A program made the position numbers and the translations under genes. From NCBI GenBank assembly GCA_017522915.1, contig JAFWXX010000005.1, positions 83,992-147,991 of the forward strand: a stretch of DNA of 64,000 nucleotides, in the 5' to 3' direction. The notes under the pieces were generated by a model. It was not told the DNA's origin, did no database searches, and saw only the letters and a list, made by a program, of their open reading frames with translations. This document shows positions 8,983-17,100 of this stretch, piece by piece; positions within the stretch are counted from its first letter, which is position 1, and every line of letters starts with the position of its first letter. The DNA is from Bacteroidaceae bacterium. Its GTDB lineage: Bacteria > Bacteroidota > Bacteroidia > Bacteroidales > Bacteroidaceae.

Positions 8983-9750
8983 ATGACCGAAGAAATAGAA
9001 AAGAAAGCCCAGATGCTGCCCCCCATCACTCTTGAAGAGATGTCCGGCATAAAGCTCATGAACAGGACCGACACAAAGTTCGTGGCCTCCATCGGGCAAT
9101 TGCATTCATTTCTTCTCGCAGTCCAGGGCAAATATTACATTCAAGAGATTAACGGCAAGAGAATTGCCAGTTACCACACGACGTACTTTGACACAGACGA
9201 CTATCAGATGTACCGCATGCACCATTGCGGAAGAACCGTAAGAGAAAAAATACGTGTGAGGACATACATGGACAGCGACGATACCTTTTTCGAAATAAAG
9301 AACAAGAACAACCACGGACGTACAAAAAAGAAACGTATATCAATAGAGGCACTCGAAACTATACATGAAGAGTACGATAACATAGTTCCTTTCATGGACA
9401 AGCATGCCTGGTACAGAATAGAAGAAGTATCACCGGTAATAGAAAATTGGTTCAATCGCATTACATTGGTAAATTTCGGAAAGACAGAAAGGCTCACCAT
9501 TGACTTTAACCTGCGTTTTCACCATCTCAAGAGTGACAAGCACGACGAATTGCAAAGGGTTGCCATAATAGAGCTCAAGCGTGACGGCAACGTATCTTCT
9601 CCTGCACTGGACATAATAAGGGAGTTGCGTATAAAGCGTTCAGGTTTCAGCAAATATTGCATAGGCAGCGCAATGACCAACGACAGCCTGAAACGCAACA
9701 ATTTCAAGGAGAGGCTCACAATGATAGAAAAAATTGAAAACAAACTATAA
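8983..9750 (+). CDS. VTC-domain (polyphosphate polymerase domain-like) protein
   Basis: 255-residue soluble protein resembling the VTC domain, which forms a CYTH-like triphosphate tunnel; in yeast Vtc4 this domain makes polyphosphate from ATP. Tunnel-type motifs in order are LMNRTDTKFV (about 25-34), YHTTYFDTDDYQMY (about 64-77), REKIRVRTY (about 87-95, basic residues), FFEIKNKNNHGRTKKKR (about 106-122, basic) and AIIELKRDG near the end (acidic metal ligand). It has no signal peptide or membrane segment, so it is probably cytosolic and partnered with the DUF4956 membrane protein encoded 10 bp downstream. First gene of a five-gene operon. Polymerase activity in bacterial members is not something the sequence can prove. 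Confidence 0.85.
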   Translation: MTEEIEKKAQMLPPITLEEMSGIKLMNRTDTKFVASIGQLHSFLLAVQGKYYIQEINGKRIASYHTTYFDTDDYQMYRMHHCGRTVREKIRVRTYMDSDDTFFEIKNKNNHGRTKKKRISIEALETIHEEYDNIVPFMDKHAWYRIEEVSPVIENWFNRITLVNFGKTERLTIDFNLRFHHLKSDKHDELQRVAIIELKRDGNVSSPALDIIRELRIKRSGFSKYCIGSAMTNDSLKRNNFKERLTMIEKIENKL

Positions 9751-9760
9751 AAGAAAAACA

Positions 9761-10612
9761 ATGAAACAACTGACCACCCTACTTCTGCTATGCTTGATGC
9801 TTGCAGTTCCTGCAACAGCCAGCACACCGGGCCCAGCTACAGCCACGGCCGGGATAGCCACAATCACAGCCGGAGCCCAAGCCGAGAGCCTGTTCACTTT
9901 CGACTTTGACGACGACGATGACAATGACAAGAAAGCCATCGGGCTGAAGGACAAGAGAATCAGCGACGAGTTCATAGACACGAATCATGTCAAGGAGCTC
10001 TTGATTGCGTTCTTCATTAACCTCATTGCAATTATGATTGTCGTAAGAGGACTCTACTATCCCAAATGCAAACGCGGTGAATTCTTCTTCACCTACATTC
10101 TCATCGCTATAAGTACATTCATGCTCATATATGTTCTTGGCGACGTGAAGTTGAAAGCCGGAATCGCATTGGGCCTCTTTGCAATATTCAGCATCATACG
10201 TTACCGCACCGAGCAGGTAGCCATACGTGAAATGACGTACCTTTTCATCATTATTGCCATAAGTGCAATAAACGGCCTAATTGTGAGCGAGCTGAGCTAT
10301 GGAGAGGTACTGATTATAAACATCCTGTTCATTTTATCAATATGGATTTGCGAGAGCAAGCTGCTTATAAGCCATTACTCTTATAAAGTCATAAAGTACG
10401 ACAATGTAAAGCTTATAACACCAGACAAGAAAGATGAGCTAATAGCAGACCTTGAGAAACGTACCGGCCTGAAGATTGAGAAAGTTGAGGTAGGTGCCAT
10501 AGACTTCCTCAAGGACGCAGCAATAATAAAGATGTACTATAAAAGCAACTCTTCAAACAATTCAGTAGATACAACATTAAAAACCCCGACAGATGAATAC
10601 AAACTCAAATAA
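9761..10612 (+). CDS. DUF4956 family integral membrane protein
   Basis: 283 residues. A cleavable signal-like N-terminus (TLLLLCLMLAVPATAS) is followed by a low-complexity Ala/Thr stretch and an acidic run (FDFDDDDDNDKK). Four or more membrane helices follow at about 78-200 (LIAFFINLIAIMIVVRGLYY, FFFTYILIAISTFMLIYVLG, AGIALGLFAIFSIIRYRTEQ, and a helix pair ending ILFILSIWICESKLL). A cytosolic C-terminal domain of about 75 residues completes the protein. RYRTEQVAIREMTYLFI is typical of DUF4956, which is often encoded next to VTC-domain proteins. The ATG at 9761 is preferred over 9734, which would overlap the VTC gene. Function unknown; it may be a membrane partner or channel for the VTC product. 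Confidence 0.82.
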   Translation: MKQLTTLLLLCLMLAVPATASTPGPATATAGIATITAGAQAESLFTFDFDDDDDNDKKAIGLKDKRISDEFIDTNHVKELLIAFFINLIAIMIVVRGLYYPKCKRGEFFFTYILIAISTFMLIYVLGDVKLKAGIALGLFAIFSIIRYRTEQVAIREMTYLFIIIAISAINGLIVSELSYGEVLIINILFILSIWICESKLLISHYSYKVIKYDNVKLITPDKKDELIADLEKRTGLKIEKVEVGAIDFLKDAAIIKMYYKSNSSNNSVDTTLKTPTDEYKLK

Positions 10613-11447
10613 AAAGACCGGCTGGATAAGATTCATGGTTATCGCAGCACTTGCATTTGCACCGATATGCAATTCTACAGCCCAGAGTGAAGACAACGAA
10701 TTCGGAATCTGGACAACATTGGAAGCATCCAAGAAGATAAACAAGAAACTGAAGCTCGACCTTGAGGCTGAGATGCGTACAATAGAAGGAGTAGGCAACA
10801 TAGACCGTTACTCTTTGGGTGCCGGCCTAAGTTACAAGTTCACCAAATGGCTCAAGGCCAGTGCCGGGTATATTTTCATATACAGCCACAGCCTCAGGGA
10901 AAAGAACATTAAATGGGATGAGCCCATCGAAGTGGTCAGCACAGGAGAAATTCTGTACGACCACAACATAGACCACAGCTACTGGACAGAGCGTCACCGC
11001 TTTCACATATCAATCAGCGGAGAGTACAAGATAGGGCGTGTGGAACTCTCATTGCGTGAGCGTTTGCAATATACCCGCACCAATTCGGCTATAACAGACG
11101 AAACCAAGTACCGCTGGGAGTGCGTTGACCTTATTGAGGAGATTTACATTCCGATGCAGTACACCGAGAAAGAGACTAAGAAAAGCAAGTACAATACGAC
11201 ACTGCGTTCACGCTTGACAGCAAAATGGGACATTCCGAAGTGCAAGATAAACCCTTTCGCATCGGTAGAACTCTACTCACGTCTTGACGACTGGAAAGGA
11301 TGCGACAAGATGCGTTACCGCATTGGAGCAAGCTATAAGATAAACAAGGACAATTCAGTATCGCTCTACTACCTGTATCAGGACGCGAACGATGACGATG
11401 AGCCCAAAGGACATGCCATAGGACTAGGATATTCAATTGATCTTTAA
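10593..11447 (+). CDS. DUF2490 family outer-membrane beta-barrel protein
   Basis: 284 residues with a signal peptide (IRFMVIAALAFAPICNSTAQ) and amphipathic strands of a small outer-membrane barrel. Characteristic pieces are EFGIWTTLEASKKINKKLKLDLEAEMR, YSLGAGLSYKFTKWLKASAGYIFIYSH, and VELSLRERLQYTR. The C-terminal strand ends GHAIGLGYSIDL. DUF2490 proteins are Bacteroidetes barrels of unknown role. The start at 10593 lies inside the end of the DUF4956 gene (20-bp overlap), suggesting translational coupling. Its place in the operon suggests it is the outer-membrane part of whatever the VTC-DUF4956 pair does. Confidence 0.8.
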   Translation: MNTNSNKKTGWIRFMVIAALAFAPICNSTAQSEDNEFGIWTTLEASKKINKKLKLDLEAEMRTIEGVGNIDRYSLGAGLSYKFTKWLKASAGYIFIYSHSLREKNIKWDEPIEVVSTGEILYDHNIDHSYWTERHRFHISISGEYKIGRVELSLRERLQYTRTNSAITDETKYRWECVDLIEEIYIPMQYTEKETKKSKYNTTLRSRLTAKWDIPKCKINPFASVELYSRLDDWKGCDKMRYRIGASYKINKDNSVSLYYLYQDANDDDEPKGHAIGLGYSIDL

Positions 11448-11471
11448 GAAGACAACTTAAAAAGGAATCAC

Positions 11472-11927
11472 ATGAAATACATATTTACGACACTCTTGCT
11501 TGCAGCATGCATGTCCGTTCATGCACAGCAGATGCTCATAGAAAAAGGCGGTGAAAACAATGAGGTTATTGACCTTGACAACCTGAAGAAAATCACATTC
11601 AATGGAACGACAGTGAATGTAGAACAGAATGACGGGACGAAAAGCAGTTCCACTATGGGAGATATTGAGCGCATCTATTTCGGAGATTTCACTGCGATAG
11701 ATGATGTCAAGACCCAAAGCCGTGAGCTTGTTACGTACATAACAAGAGAAGAGATTGCCATAAACAGCCCTGCCGGCACTTTGGTTACCGTTTATGACGT
11801 TATCGGTTCACAGGTTATCAGCATAAGACTTGGCAGTGACGGGGAAGCAATAAGCATTGCACAGCTGCCGAAAGGCATATATATAGTAAAGGCAAATGAC
11901 AAAACCGCAAAAATCCTGAGAAGATGA
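11472..11927 (+). CDS. Small secreted protein with C-terminal sorting-like domain
   Basis: 151 residues with a signal peptide ending in VHAQ. The N-terminal domain (about 20-80) carries DLDNLKKITFNGTTVNV and MGDIERIYFGD. The C-terminal domain (about 85-151) has VYDVIGSQVISIRL and LPKGIYIVKANDKTAKILRR, resembling the type A C-terminal domain that type IX secretion recognises. A related tail is on the sialidase-like remnant at 62963-63313. The next gene repeats the ITFN-type N-terminal motif, so the two may be paralogous adaptors. The stop overlaps the next start (ATGA at 11924-11927), pointing to coupled translation. Function not known. Confidence 0.7.
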   Translation: MKYIFTTLLLAACMSVHAQQMLIEKGGENNEVIDLDNLKKITFNGTTVNVEQNDGTKSSSTMGDIERIYFGDFTAIDDVKTQSRELVTYITREEIAINSPAGTLVTVYDVIGSQVISIRLGSDGEAISIAQLPKGIYIVKANDKTAKILRR

Positions 11928-13597
11928 GAAACAAGATATTTATAGCGGGCATCTTTGCCGTATCAATGGCACATGCCCAAACGCTTTACGTGAACAACAG
12001 CGACGGGACATTCCAGGCTATAGACACAAAGCAGACACACGAAATCACCTTCAACGAAGCACAGCAGCTGGTCAGGTTCACAATGCTCAATGGCATTACA
12101 AGTCAGTTCGCAACAGCGAAGGTTGACAACATTGCAACAACAAAAGAGAAGACAAATGAACTCACATACAACCAGAGTCTATCGGTAGGATTTTCTGAAA
12201 ATGACATTCGGAACTTCAATGAAGTAACTCAAGAAATTCCTACAGACGAGCTTGATGAAGAATATGGCGATTTCGACGAAAACTTCAGCCCTAAAGGAAT
12301 AACCGTCACGTTTTCAGAGACCGGTGTAAAAACGAGCGCGCTTCCTTCCGGCATTACCGCCGATATAAACGGAAGCCACATTGTTATACGATCTACCTTA
12401 AGCAAATACGCATATAGAATAACCGGCAAAAGCAGCAACGGTTCTCTAAAGATATACAGCGACAAGAAGTTCATGATATTGGCACAAGGAGTTGACCTCA
12501 CAAACCCCACCGGACCTGCAGTAAACATACAAAGCGGAAAGACTGTATATTTCTGCATAGCCAAGAACACAACGAACACATTCTGTGACGGAGCTGTATA
12601 TGATGCGCCTGCAGTTGTGAACGGAATAGAAGAAGACCAGAAAGGAACAATCTTCAGCGAAGGACAGCTTATTTTCAACGGCTACGGTGAGGGCACCGGA
12701 ATACTAAATGTCACAAGCCTTGGAGGACATGCAATATGCAGCGACGACTATATTAGGGTACGTGGCGGCAACATCAATATTCTAAGCTCCGCTAAGGACG
12801 GATTCCGCACAAAGGACAAGTTCATAATAGGAAGAACTGCAGCATATTCTCCAACCATAACCATCAATGCAAGCAGCAACGGCATCGAATGTACCGAAGG
12901 TGCGCTAAGGATTGAAGCCGGAAAGCTTGACATAACATCAGCCGGCGAAGCAATCAAGGTTGTATATGAAGAGGCTGTACCCGACCCTGCCATAACTCCG
13001 AATGCCGACATAGCCGGAGGATTCATAAAAATCAGGACTACCGGTGAGAAAAGTTCTGCCATACAGACAACAGGCAACTATACGCAAATCGGCGGCATTA
13101 TCCAGGCGACTGTCGAGGGCAACGGTTCAAAAATCATAAACAGCGATGGTACAGTTGCTTTCGTGAACGGAAAGCTTACAGGCATTGCGAAAGGTACAAT
13201 TGCAGAAGCGGACACCACTTCGGCCGGTGGAATAAAGAGCGAAGGGAAGCTGAATATAACAGGCGGTACAATAGCTCTTGACTGCCAGGGCAATGGCGCA
13301 AAGGCAATCAACTGCAACAGCGATGTCGTAATAGATGGCGGAGAGATAACACTGCTCGCCTCCAGCGATAACTACACCGGTATTGCCGATGACAAGAAGA
13401 GCCGCGCAATAACAGCAAGCACAATCACCGTCAATGGCGGAAAAGTAGTTGCCGAGGCATACGACCATGCCATGACAAGTACAGCAACAATTACCATCAA
13501 CGGCGGTATTGTCAATGCATACAGCAAGAACGCGACAGCACTGAATAAAGAAGCAGTGCAGACAGCCGGCTGGCTACTGTACAAGGATGCCGAATAA
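11924..13597 (+). CDS. Secreted Cthe_2159-type right-handed beta-helix (carbohydrate-binding) protein
   Basis: 557 residues: signal peptide (MRNKIFIAGIFAVSMAHAQ), an ITFN-type domain at about 20-75 like its upstream neighbour, a linker with acidic residues (about 78-110), and then a long repetitive beta-helix. The helix repeats GxhxI-type turns such as VRGGNINILSSAKDGF, IECTEGALRIEAGKLDITSAGEAIKV, KLNITGGTIALDCQG, VVIDGGEITLLAS, ITVNGGKVVAEAYDHA and ITINGGIVNAYS. This pattern fits the Cthe_2159 family (PF14262), whose founding member binds acidic plant polysaccharide. Last gene of the VTC operon. The ligand in this organism is unknown; it could bind a surface polymer made or exported by the other gene products. 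Confidence 0.8.
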   Translation: MRNKIFIAGIFAVSMAHAQTLYVNNSDGTFQAIDTKQTHEITFNEAQQLVRFTMLNGITSQFATAKVDNIATTKEKTNELTYNQSLSVGFSENDIRNFNEVTQEIPTDELDEEYGDFDENFSPKGITVTFSETGVKTSALPSGITADINGSHIVIRSTLSKYAYRITGKSSNGSLKIYSDKKFMILAQGVDLTNPTGPAVNIQSGKTVYFCIAKNTTNTFCDGAVYDAPAVVNGIEEDQKGTIFSEGQLIFNGYGEGTGILNVTSLGGHAICSDDYIRVRGGNINILSSAKDGFRTKDKFIIGRTAAYSPTITINASSNGIECTEGALRIEAGKLDITSAGEAIKVVYEEAVPDPAITPNADIAGGFIKIRTTGEKSSAIQTTGNYTQIGGIIQATVEGNGSKIINSDGTVAFVNGKLTGIAKGTIAEADTTSAGGIKSEGKLNITGGTIALDCQGNGAKAINCNSDVVIDGGEITLLASSDNYTGIADDKKSRAITASTITVNGGKVVAEAYDHAMTSTATITINGGIVNAYSKNATALNKEAVQTAGWLLYKDAE

Positions 13598-13610
13598 AGC
13601 GACTGAACAG

Positions 13611-13652
13611 ACAAGAAAGAGGAATAGCTGCACTGCTATTCCTCTTTCTTGT
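13611..13652. terminator. Bidirectional terminator after the VTC operon
   Basis: 18-bp arms (13611-13628 and 13635-13652) around a 6-nt loop. The right arm includes the last codons of the convergent small membrane-protein gene, whose TAG is at 13636-13638, so gene end and terminator overlap. Confidence 0.88.
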
Positions 13653-13869
13653 CTATATGCCTGATGTCGTTCTCGCGTTCCCGACGAAGTCTTTCCCGTC
13701 TTCGCAGCAGGAACCAAAGGAATGCCAGTATAACAACAGATGCACCAACCGTCGCTGCTTTTGAGGCTGTACTCATCTCGTGATTCCTCGGAAAGAAATA
13801 CAGATATATTGCAGCCGTATATATTGCCAACACGGCTATTGTAAAATTGGGGTTTCTCAAGAATCTCAT
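13636..13869 (-). CDS. Small two-helix membrane protein
   Basis: 77 residues with two predicted membrane helices (TIAVLAIYTAAIYLYFF and AATVGASVVILAFLWFLL) and a strongly charged tail (RRRERLRRERENDIRHIDKKEE). The ATG at 13869 (MRFLRNPNFTIAV) is chosen over 13926 because a TATCTTTG -7 box lies on the minus strand at 13909-13902. Divergent from pyrH. No family recognised; similar small proteins are common in Bacteroidales. The C-terminal codons form part of the terminator stem. Confidence 0.65.
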   Translation of the reverse strand: MRFLRNPNFTIAVLAIYTAAIYLYFFPRNHEMSTASKAATVGASVVILAFLWFLLRRRERLRRERENDIRHIDKKEE

Positions 13870-13901
13870 ACCAATATCCTTAACTGTTGCTTTCGATACG
13901 G

Positions 13902-13909
13902 CAAAGATA
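13902..13909 (-). promoter_or_regulatory. -7 box of the small membrane-protein gene
   Basis: The minus strand reads TATCTTTG, a full match to TAnnTTTG, 32 bp upstream of the ATG at 13869. No clear -33 box was found. Confidence 0.45.
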
Positions 13910-14025
13910 AGGCAAATTAAGTTCACGACAGCAGAACTTAACCTTTTGCCGTAAAATATAGCATTATTTAAGATTTCATCCTATCTTTACGGAAGATAAC
14001 AGAGTATCAACATAAATACTGCAAT

Positions 14026-14736
14026 ATGGCAAAGTTTAAACGTATTCTTCTAAAGCTCAGCGGCGAGAGCCTCATGGGCGAACAGGGTTATGGCATCGAT
14101 GTGAAAAGATTGAACGAGTATGCAGCCCAGATAAAGGAGGTTGCAGAGATGGGTGTACAGATTGGAATTGTCATCGGAGGCGGCAACATTTTCCGTGGGC
14201 TTACAGGTGCAGGCAAAGGTTTCGACCGCGTAAAGGGCGACCAGATGGGCATGATGGCTACAGTAATCAACAGCTTAGCCTTGAGTTCGGCACTTGGAGC
14301 AGCCGGAGTTGCAAACAAAGTTCTCACAGCCATAAGAATGGAACCGGTGGGCGAGTTCTATACAAAATGGAAAGCCATTGAGGCTATGGAGAACGGACAG
14401 GTGGTAATTATGGCAGCCGGAACAGGAAGCCCCTATTTCACGACCGACACAGGTTCTTCATTGAGAGGCATTGAGATTGAGGCCGATGTAATGCTAAAGG
14501 GCACACGTGTTGACGGCATATATACAGCCGACCCGGAAAAGGACCCGACAGCAACAAAGTTCGATGACATCACATACGACGAAGTAATTTCGCGCGGACT
14601 TAAGGTTATGGATATCACAGCCACTGCAATGTGCAAACAGAACAACCTCCCTATCTATGTGTTCAATATGGATGTTGTAGGAAACCTTCGCAAGGTTATG
14701 GAGGGAGAAGAGATAGGAACATTCGTTCATCCATAA
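14026..14736 (+). CDS. pyrH: Uridylate kinase (UMP kinase)
   Basis: Phosphorylates UMP to UDP with ATP in pyrimidine synthesis. The 236-residue protein belongs to the amino-acid-kinase fold family. Typical pieces are RILLKLSGESLMG (N-terminal phosphate-binding loop), IGIVIGGGNIFRG, the DQMGMMATVINSLAL segment, GTGSPYFTTDTGSSLRGIEIEADVMLKGTRVDGIYTADP, and the tail MDITATAMCKQNNLPIYVFNM. Bacterial PyrH is a hexamer controlled by GTP and UTP. A TATCTTTA element at 13982-13989 is a near-match -7 box. The gene ends at a strong palindromic terminator. Confidence 0.98.
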   Translation: MAKFKRILLKLSGESLMGEQGYGIDVKRLNEYAAQIKEVAEMGVQIGIVIGGGNIFRGLTGAGKGFDRVKGDQMGMMATVINSLALSSALGAAGVANKVLTAIRMEPVGEFYTKWKAIEAMENGQVVIMAAGTGSPYFTTDTGSSLRGIEIEADVMLKGTRVDGIYTADPEKDPTATKFDDITYDEVISRGLKVMDITATAMCKQNNLPIYVFNMDVVGNLRKVMEGEEIGTFVHP

Positions 14737-14758
14737 CATTCAGCATGACAATCAGTAT

Positions 14759-14796
14759 AACAATCCGGCCGCAAGTGCACTTGCGGCCGGATTGTT
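14759..14796. terminator. Bidirectional terminator between pyrH and birA
   Basis: Perfect 38-nt palindrome (19-bp arms meeting between 14777 and 14778), GC-rich centre with A- and T-runs outside, between convergent stops at 14736 and 14800. Confidence 0.92.
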
Positions 14797-14799
14797 TAT

Positions 14800-15558
14800 T
14801 TACACGAATTGTTCAACCTCCTTAAAGGAGTAACGTAAAAGAGTACCGTCATTGCGCCTCAAAAGCAGTTGCCCAATAGGGGAAACGCCCTCAATGACAG
14901 CATAAAACTCACCATCGGAATCCTTGTAAAGACGGTGTTCGCCATATCCCAGCAACAGCCTCTCATACTCCGAAACAATCGGTGCTACGTTTCCGCAAAG
15001 CAGCTCATTGTACAAACCCTTGAATTCATCAAGCAGGACTTCAAGCACATCATCGGTTGCAACCTCCTTGCCTAGAAGCATCTTCATTGACACTGGCACT
15101 CTATCCATAACCGGAAATTGCTCCTGGTTGACATTTAGGCCTATTCCAATTATTGCCTGTTCTATATATTGACCGGAGAAATCAAGCTCAATAAGTACAC
15201 CGGCAAGTTTACGCCTCCCCACATAGATGTCATTAGGCCATTTAAGAAGGGTCTCTATTCCGTACCGCGACATAGCCTTATGCAAGGCAACGGCTACTGT
15301 TTGAGAGAGGCAGAACTGCTCTTTCACCAACAGTCGATCTCCCGGACGGAGCAAGATGCTGAGAAGAAGATTCCTCCCGCCTTGAGAAAGCCATACATTG
15401 CCTCTCTGCCCCCGGCCTGCAGTTTGCATTCTTGCGGCAACAACAGCTATACGGGCACCGCAACCGGCCTCCCGCCACAACTCATCGGCCTCATCCTTCG
15501 CATAACGGTTTGTGGAATCTACCGTATCGAGAAGCTTTACAAACACATCATCTTCCAT
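14800..15558 (-). CDS. birA: Biotin--[acetyl-CoA-carboxylase] ligase (single-domain BirA)
   Basis: Activates biotin to biotinyl-AMP and attaches it to biotin carboxyl carrier proteins. The 252-residue protein has the biotin-binding loop TAGRGQRGNVW, LLKWPNDIYVGRRKLAGVLIEL with the catalytic Lys, and the IIGIGLNVNQ motif. It lacks the N-terminal DNA-binding domain of the E. coli repressor BirA, so it is a ligase only. The ATG at 15558 is used (a GTG at 15567 is also in frame). It overlaps the last codons of the upstream MmcQ/YjbR gene by 11 bp, giving a yraN-mmcQ-birA operon on the minus strand. Confidence 0.95.
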   Translation of the reverse strand: MEDDVFVKLLDTVDSTNRYAKDEADELWREAGCGARIAVVAARMQTAGRGQRGNVWLSQGGRNLLLSILLRPGDRLLVKEQFCLSQTVAVALHKAMSRYGIETLLKWPNDIYVGRRKLAGVLIELDFSGQYIEQAIIGIGLNVNQEQFPVMDRVPVSMKMLLGKEVATDDVLEVLLDEFKGLYNELLCGNVAPIVSEYERLLLGYGEHRLYKDSDGEFYAVIEGVSPIGQLLLRRNDGTLLRYSFKEVEQFV

Positions 15559-15895
15559 ACTTAACACGAACCTTCTTAGGAAGTTTCTTCAGTACCTCAT
15601 CGTATGAATGGTCAACAAGAGAGCAGAAAAGGGCATCGTCAAGGGCAGCTATATCAAGCTGGTTCCAGTAACGCTTGTTCATGTGCCATGCCGGCACTAT
15701 CTGCGGATACCTGTCACGAAGCTCTATTGCATAATCGGCATCACACTTAACGCAGAACCATTTGACATTCTCCAGGTCAACAATAGCAAAGATTCTGTTC
15801 TCGACCCTGAAGGCCAGCGTAGTCTCATCAAAAGGAAAATCCTCTGTTGCATTCTTCTTGCCAAGACAATATATGCGTGCATCCTCAATGTTCAT
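15548..15895 (-). CDS. MmcQ/YjbR family protein
   Basis: 115-residue protein of the YjbR/MmcQ family, which has a CyaY-like or double-wing DNA-binding fold. Telltale motifs are YCLGKKNATEDFPFDETTLAFRV near the N-terminus, WFCVKCDADYAIELRDRYPQIVPAWHMNKRYWNQL in the middle, and DHSYDEVLKKLPKKVR at the end. Its biological role is unsettled across bacteria. The middle gene of a compact operon: yraN ends 10 bp upstream and birA overlaps its end. Confidence 0.9.
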   Translation of the reverse strand: MNIEDARIYCLGKKNATEDFPFDETTLAFRVENRIFAIVDLENVKWFCVKCDADYAIELRDRYPQIVPAWHMNKRYWNQLDIAALDDALFCSLVDHSYDEVLKKLPKKVRVKYGR

Positions 15896-15905
15896 AACCT
15901 ATTTA

Positions 15906-16268
15906 TTACCATGTCGGGTAAAATGCATCTTCAATATGTTCTATTCTGTAGGGTTCACAGTTTCCTATAACCGTAACCACGTCGAAACGGAACTTAAGAT
16001 TTACAGAATTACGTTTTATATACGACTCCGCTGCCGATATAAGAAGGTTCATCTTCCGAGGCGTAACGGCATCAGCAGCATTGCCGTACTGTTCGCTGCT
16101 ACGGCTTTTGACCTCAACAAACACAATGGTATCACGTTCCTTGGCTATAAGGTCAATCTCCTTATGCCCCGACCTCCAATTGTAATGCAGGACAGCATAG
16201 CCCTTATCGAGAAGAAAACGTGCTGCCAACATCTCACCCTTGCTGCCCAAAAGATTATGTTGTGCCAT
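15906..16268 (-). CDS. YraN family (UPF0102) endonuclease-like protein
   Basis: 120 residues with the restriction-endonuclease-like core of UPF0102/YraN: GSKGEMLAARFLLDKGYAVLHYNWRSGHKEIDLIAKERDTIVFVEVKSRS. Glu and Asp in HKEIDLI and Glu/Lys in FVEVKSR form the predicted metal-binding D-ExK-type site. The family is thought to act on branched or Holliday-junction DNA, but this is not firmly shown. First gene of the yraN-mmcQ-birA operon; a TATCTTCG near-consensus -7 box lies on the minus strand near 16295-16302. Confidence 0.92.
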   Translation of the reverse strand: MAQHNLLGSKGEMLAARFLLDKGYAVLHYNWRSGHKEIDLIAKERDTIVFVEVKSRSSEQYGNAADAVTPRKMNLLISAAESYIKRNSVNLKFRFDVVTVIGNCEPYRIEHIEDAFYPTW

Positions 16269-16337
16269 TGAAGTGCATTTTTACCATATTCAGCAACGAA
16301 GATAACGCATAGATAAAGGAAAAGCAAATGAAAAACT

Positions 16338-16368
16338 TGCAATTAGCAACAAGTTGAGCTATTTTTGC
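16338..16368 (+). promoter_or_regulatory. Promoter of the small-protein/tadA operon
   Basis: TTG at 16338-16340 and TATTTTTG at 16361-16368 are spaced by 20 bp, a full match to the Bacteroidetes promoter. It supports the ATG at 16414 for the first gene, as upstream in-frame starts fall in the promoter. Confidence 0.75.
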
Positions 16369-16413
16369 AGACAAGCAGCCTTGTCCTTAAGCTGCACAGA
16401 ACAGAGAAAACCT

Positions 16414-16653
16414 ATGGGCACAAGAAAGAGCAAGACACCCAAAGCGACAACAGCACGCATACAGCCAGTACGCCACTCGCGTGTAGTATGCCTTGTCAGC
16501 GACGAGGAGATGAAAATCATTGACGACTACCTCAAGAAGTACAAGATTACCAACAAGAGCAACTGGATGCGCGAGACCCTGCTTTCATTCATATACAAGA
16601 ACCTTGACGAGGACTACCCGACCCTCTTCGGCGAACATGACATGCGCCGGTAA
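16414..16653 (+). CDS. Small basic helical protein, possible ribbon-helix-helix type
   Basis: 79 residues. The first 27 are very basic and Thr/Arg/Lys-rich (GTRKSKTPKATTARIQPVRH). They are followed by a strand-like VVCLVSDEEMKIIDDYLKKYKI and a helix SNWMRETLLSFIYKNLD. The strand-helix-helix order and spacing resemble CopG/MobC-type DNA-binding proteins, but no strong family match can be claimed. It starts at 16414, after a good promoter, and its stop is 6 bp before tadA, so the two genes should be co-transcribed. The pairing with tadA may be conserved in relatives. Confidence 0.65.
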   Translation: MGTRKSKTPKATTARIQPVRHSRVVCLVSDEEMKIIDDYLKKYKITNKSNWMRETLLSFIYKNLDEDYPTLFGEHDMRR

Positions 16654-16659
16654 TCACCC

Positions 16660-17091
16660 ATGACAGACAACGACTACATGAAACAGGCACTTGCAGAAGC
16701 ACAGAAGGCTTTTGACAAGGATGAAGTACCCATAGGGGCTGTCATCGTATGCAAAGGGCGCATAATAGCACGTGCACATAACCTGACCGAAACGCTTAAC
16801 GATGTAACCGCGCATGCCGAGATGCAGGCAATAACTGCAGCGGCAAACAATATCGGCGGCAAATATCTGAACGATTGCACTCTTTATGTAACCGTTGAGC
16901 CATGCCCTATGTGTGCAGGAGCAATAGCCTGGGCACAGATGGGAAAGATTGTCTATGGAGCAACCGATGAAAAACGCGGATACAAGAGACTCGCCCCAAA
17001 TGTCATGCATCCTAAGACAGAAGTTACAGAAGGAATTTGTGCCGAAGAGTGTGCTGCACTGATGAAAAGGTTCTTTTCCGGGAAGAGATAA
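16660..17091 (+). CDS. tadA: tRNA-specific adenosine deaminase / nucleoside deaminase
   Basis: Zinc-dependent CDA-fold deaminase of 143 residues. The zinc site is complete: HAEMQ (His ligand and catalytic Glu) and PCPMCAGAI (two Cys). TadA converts A34 of tRNA-Arg(ACG) to inosine so that one tRNA reads CGU, CGC and CGA. This window also holds tRNA-Arg(CCG), which reads the remaining CGG codon. A close alternative is guanine deaminase, which shares these motifs. The gene follows the small basic protein by 6 bp and ends at a long palindrome. Confidence 0.88.
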   Translation: MTDNDYMKQALAEAQKAFDKDEVPIGAVIVCKGRIIARAHNLTETLNDVTAHAEMQAITAAANNIGGKYLNDCTLYVTVEPCPMCAGAIAWAQMGKIVYGATDEKRGYKRLAPNVMHPKTEVTEGICAEECAALMKRFFSGKR

Positions 17092-17100
17092 TTACTGTAT

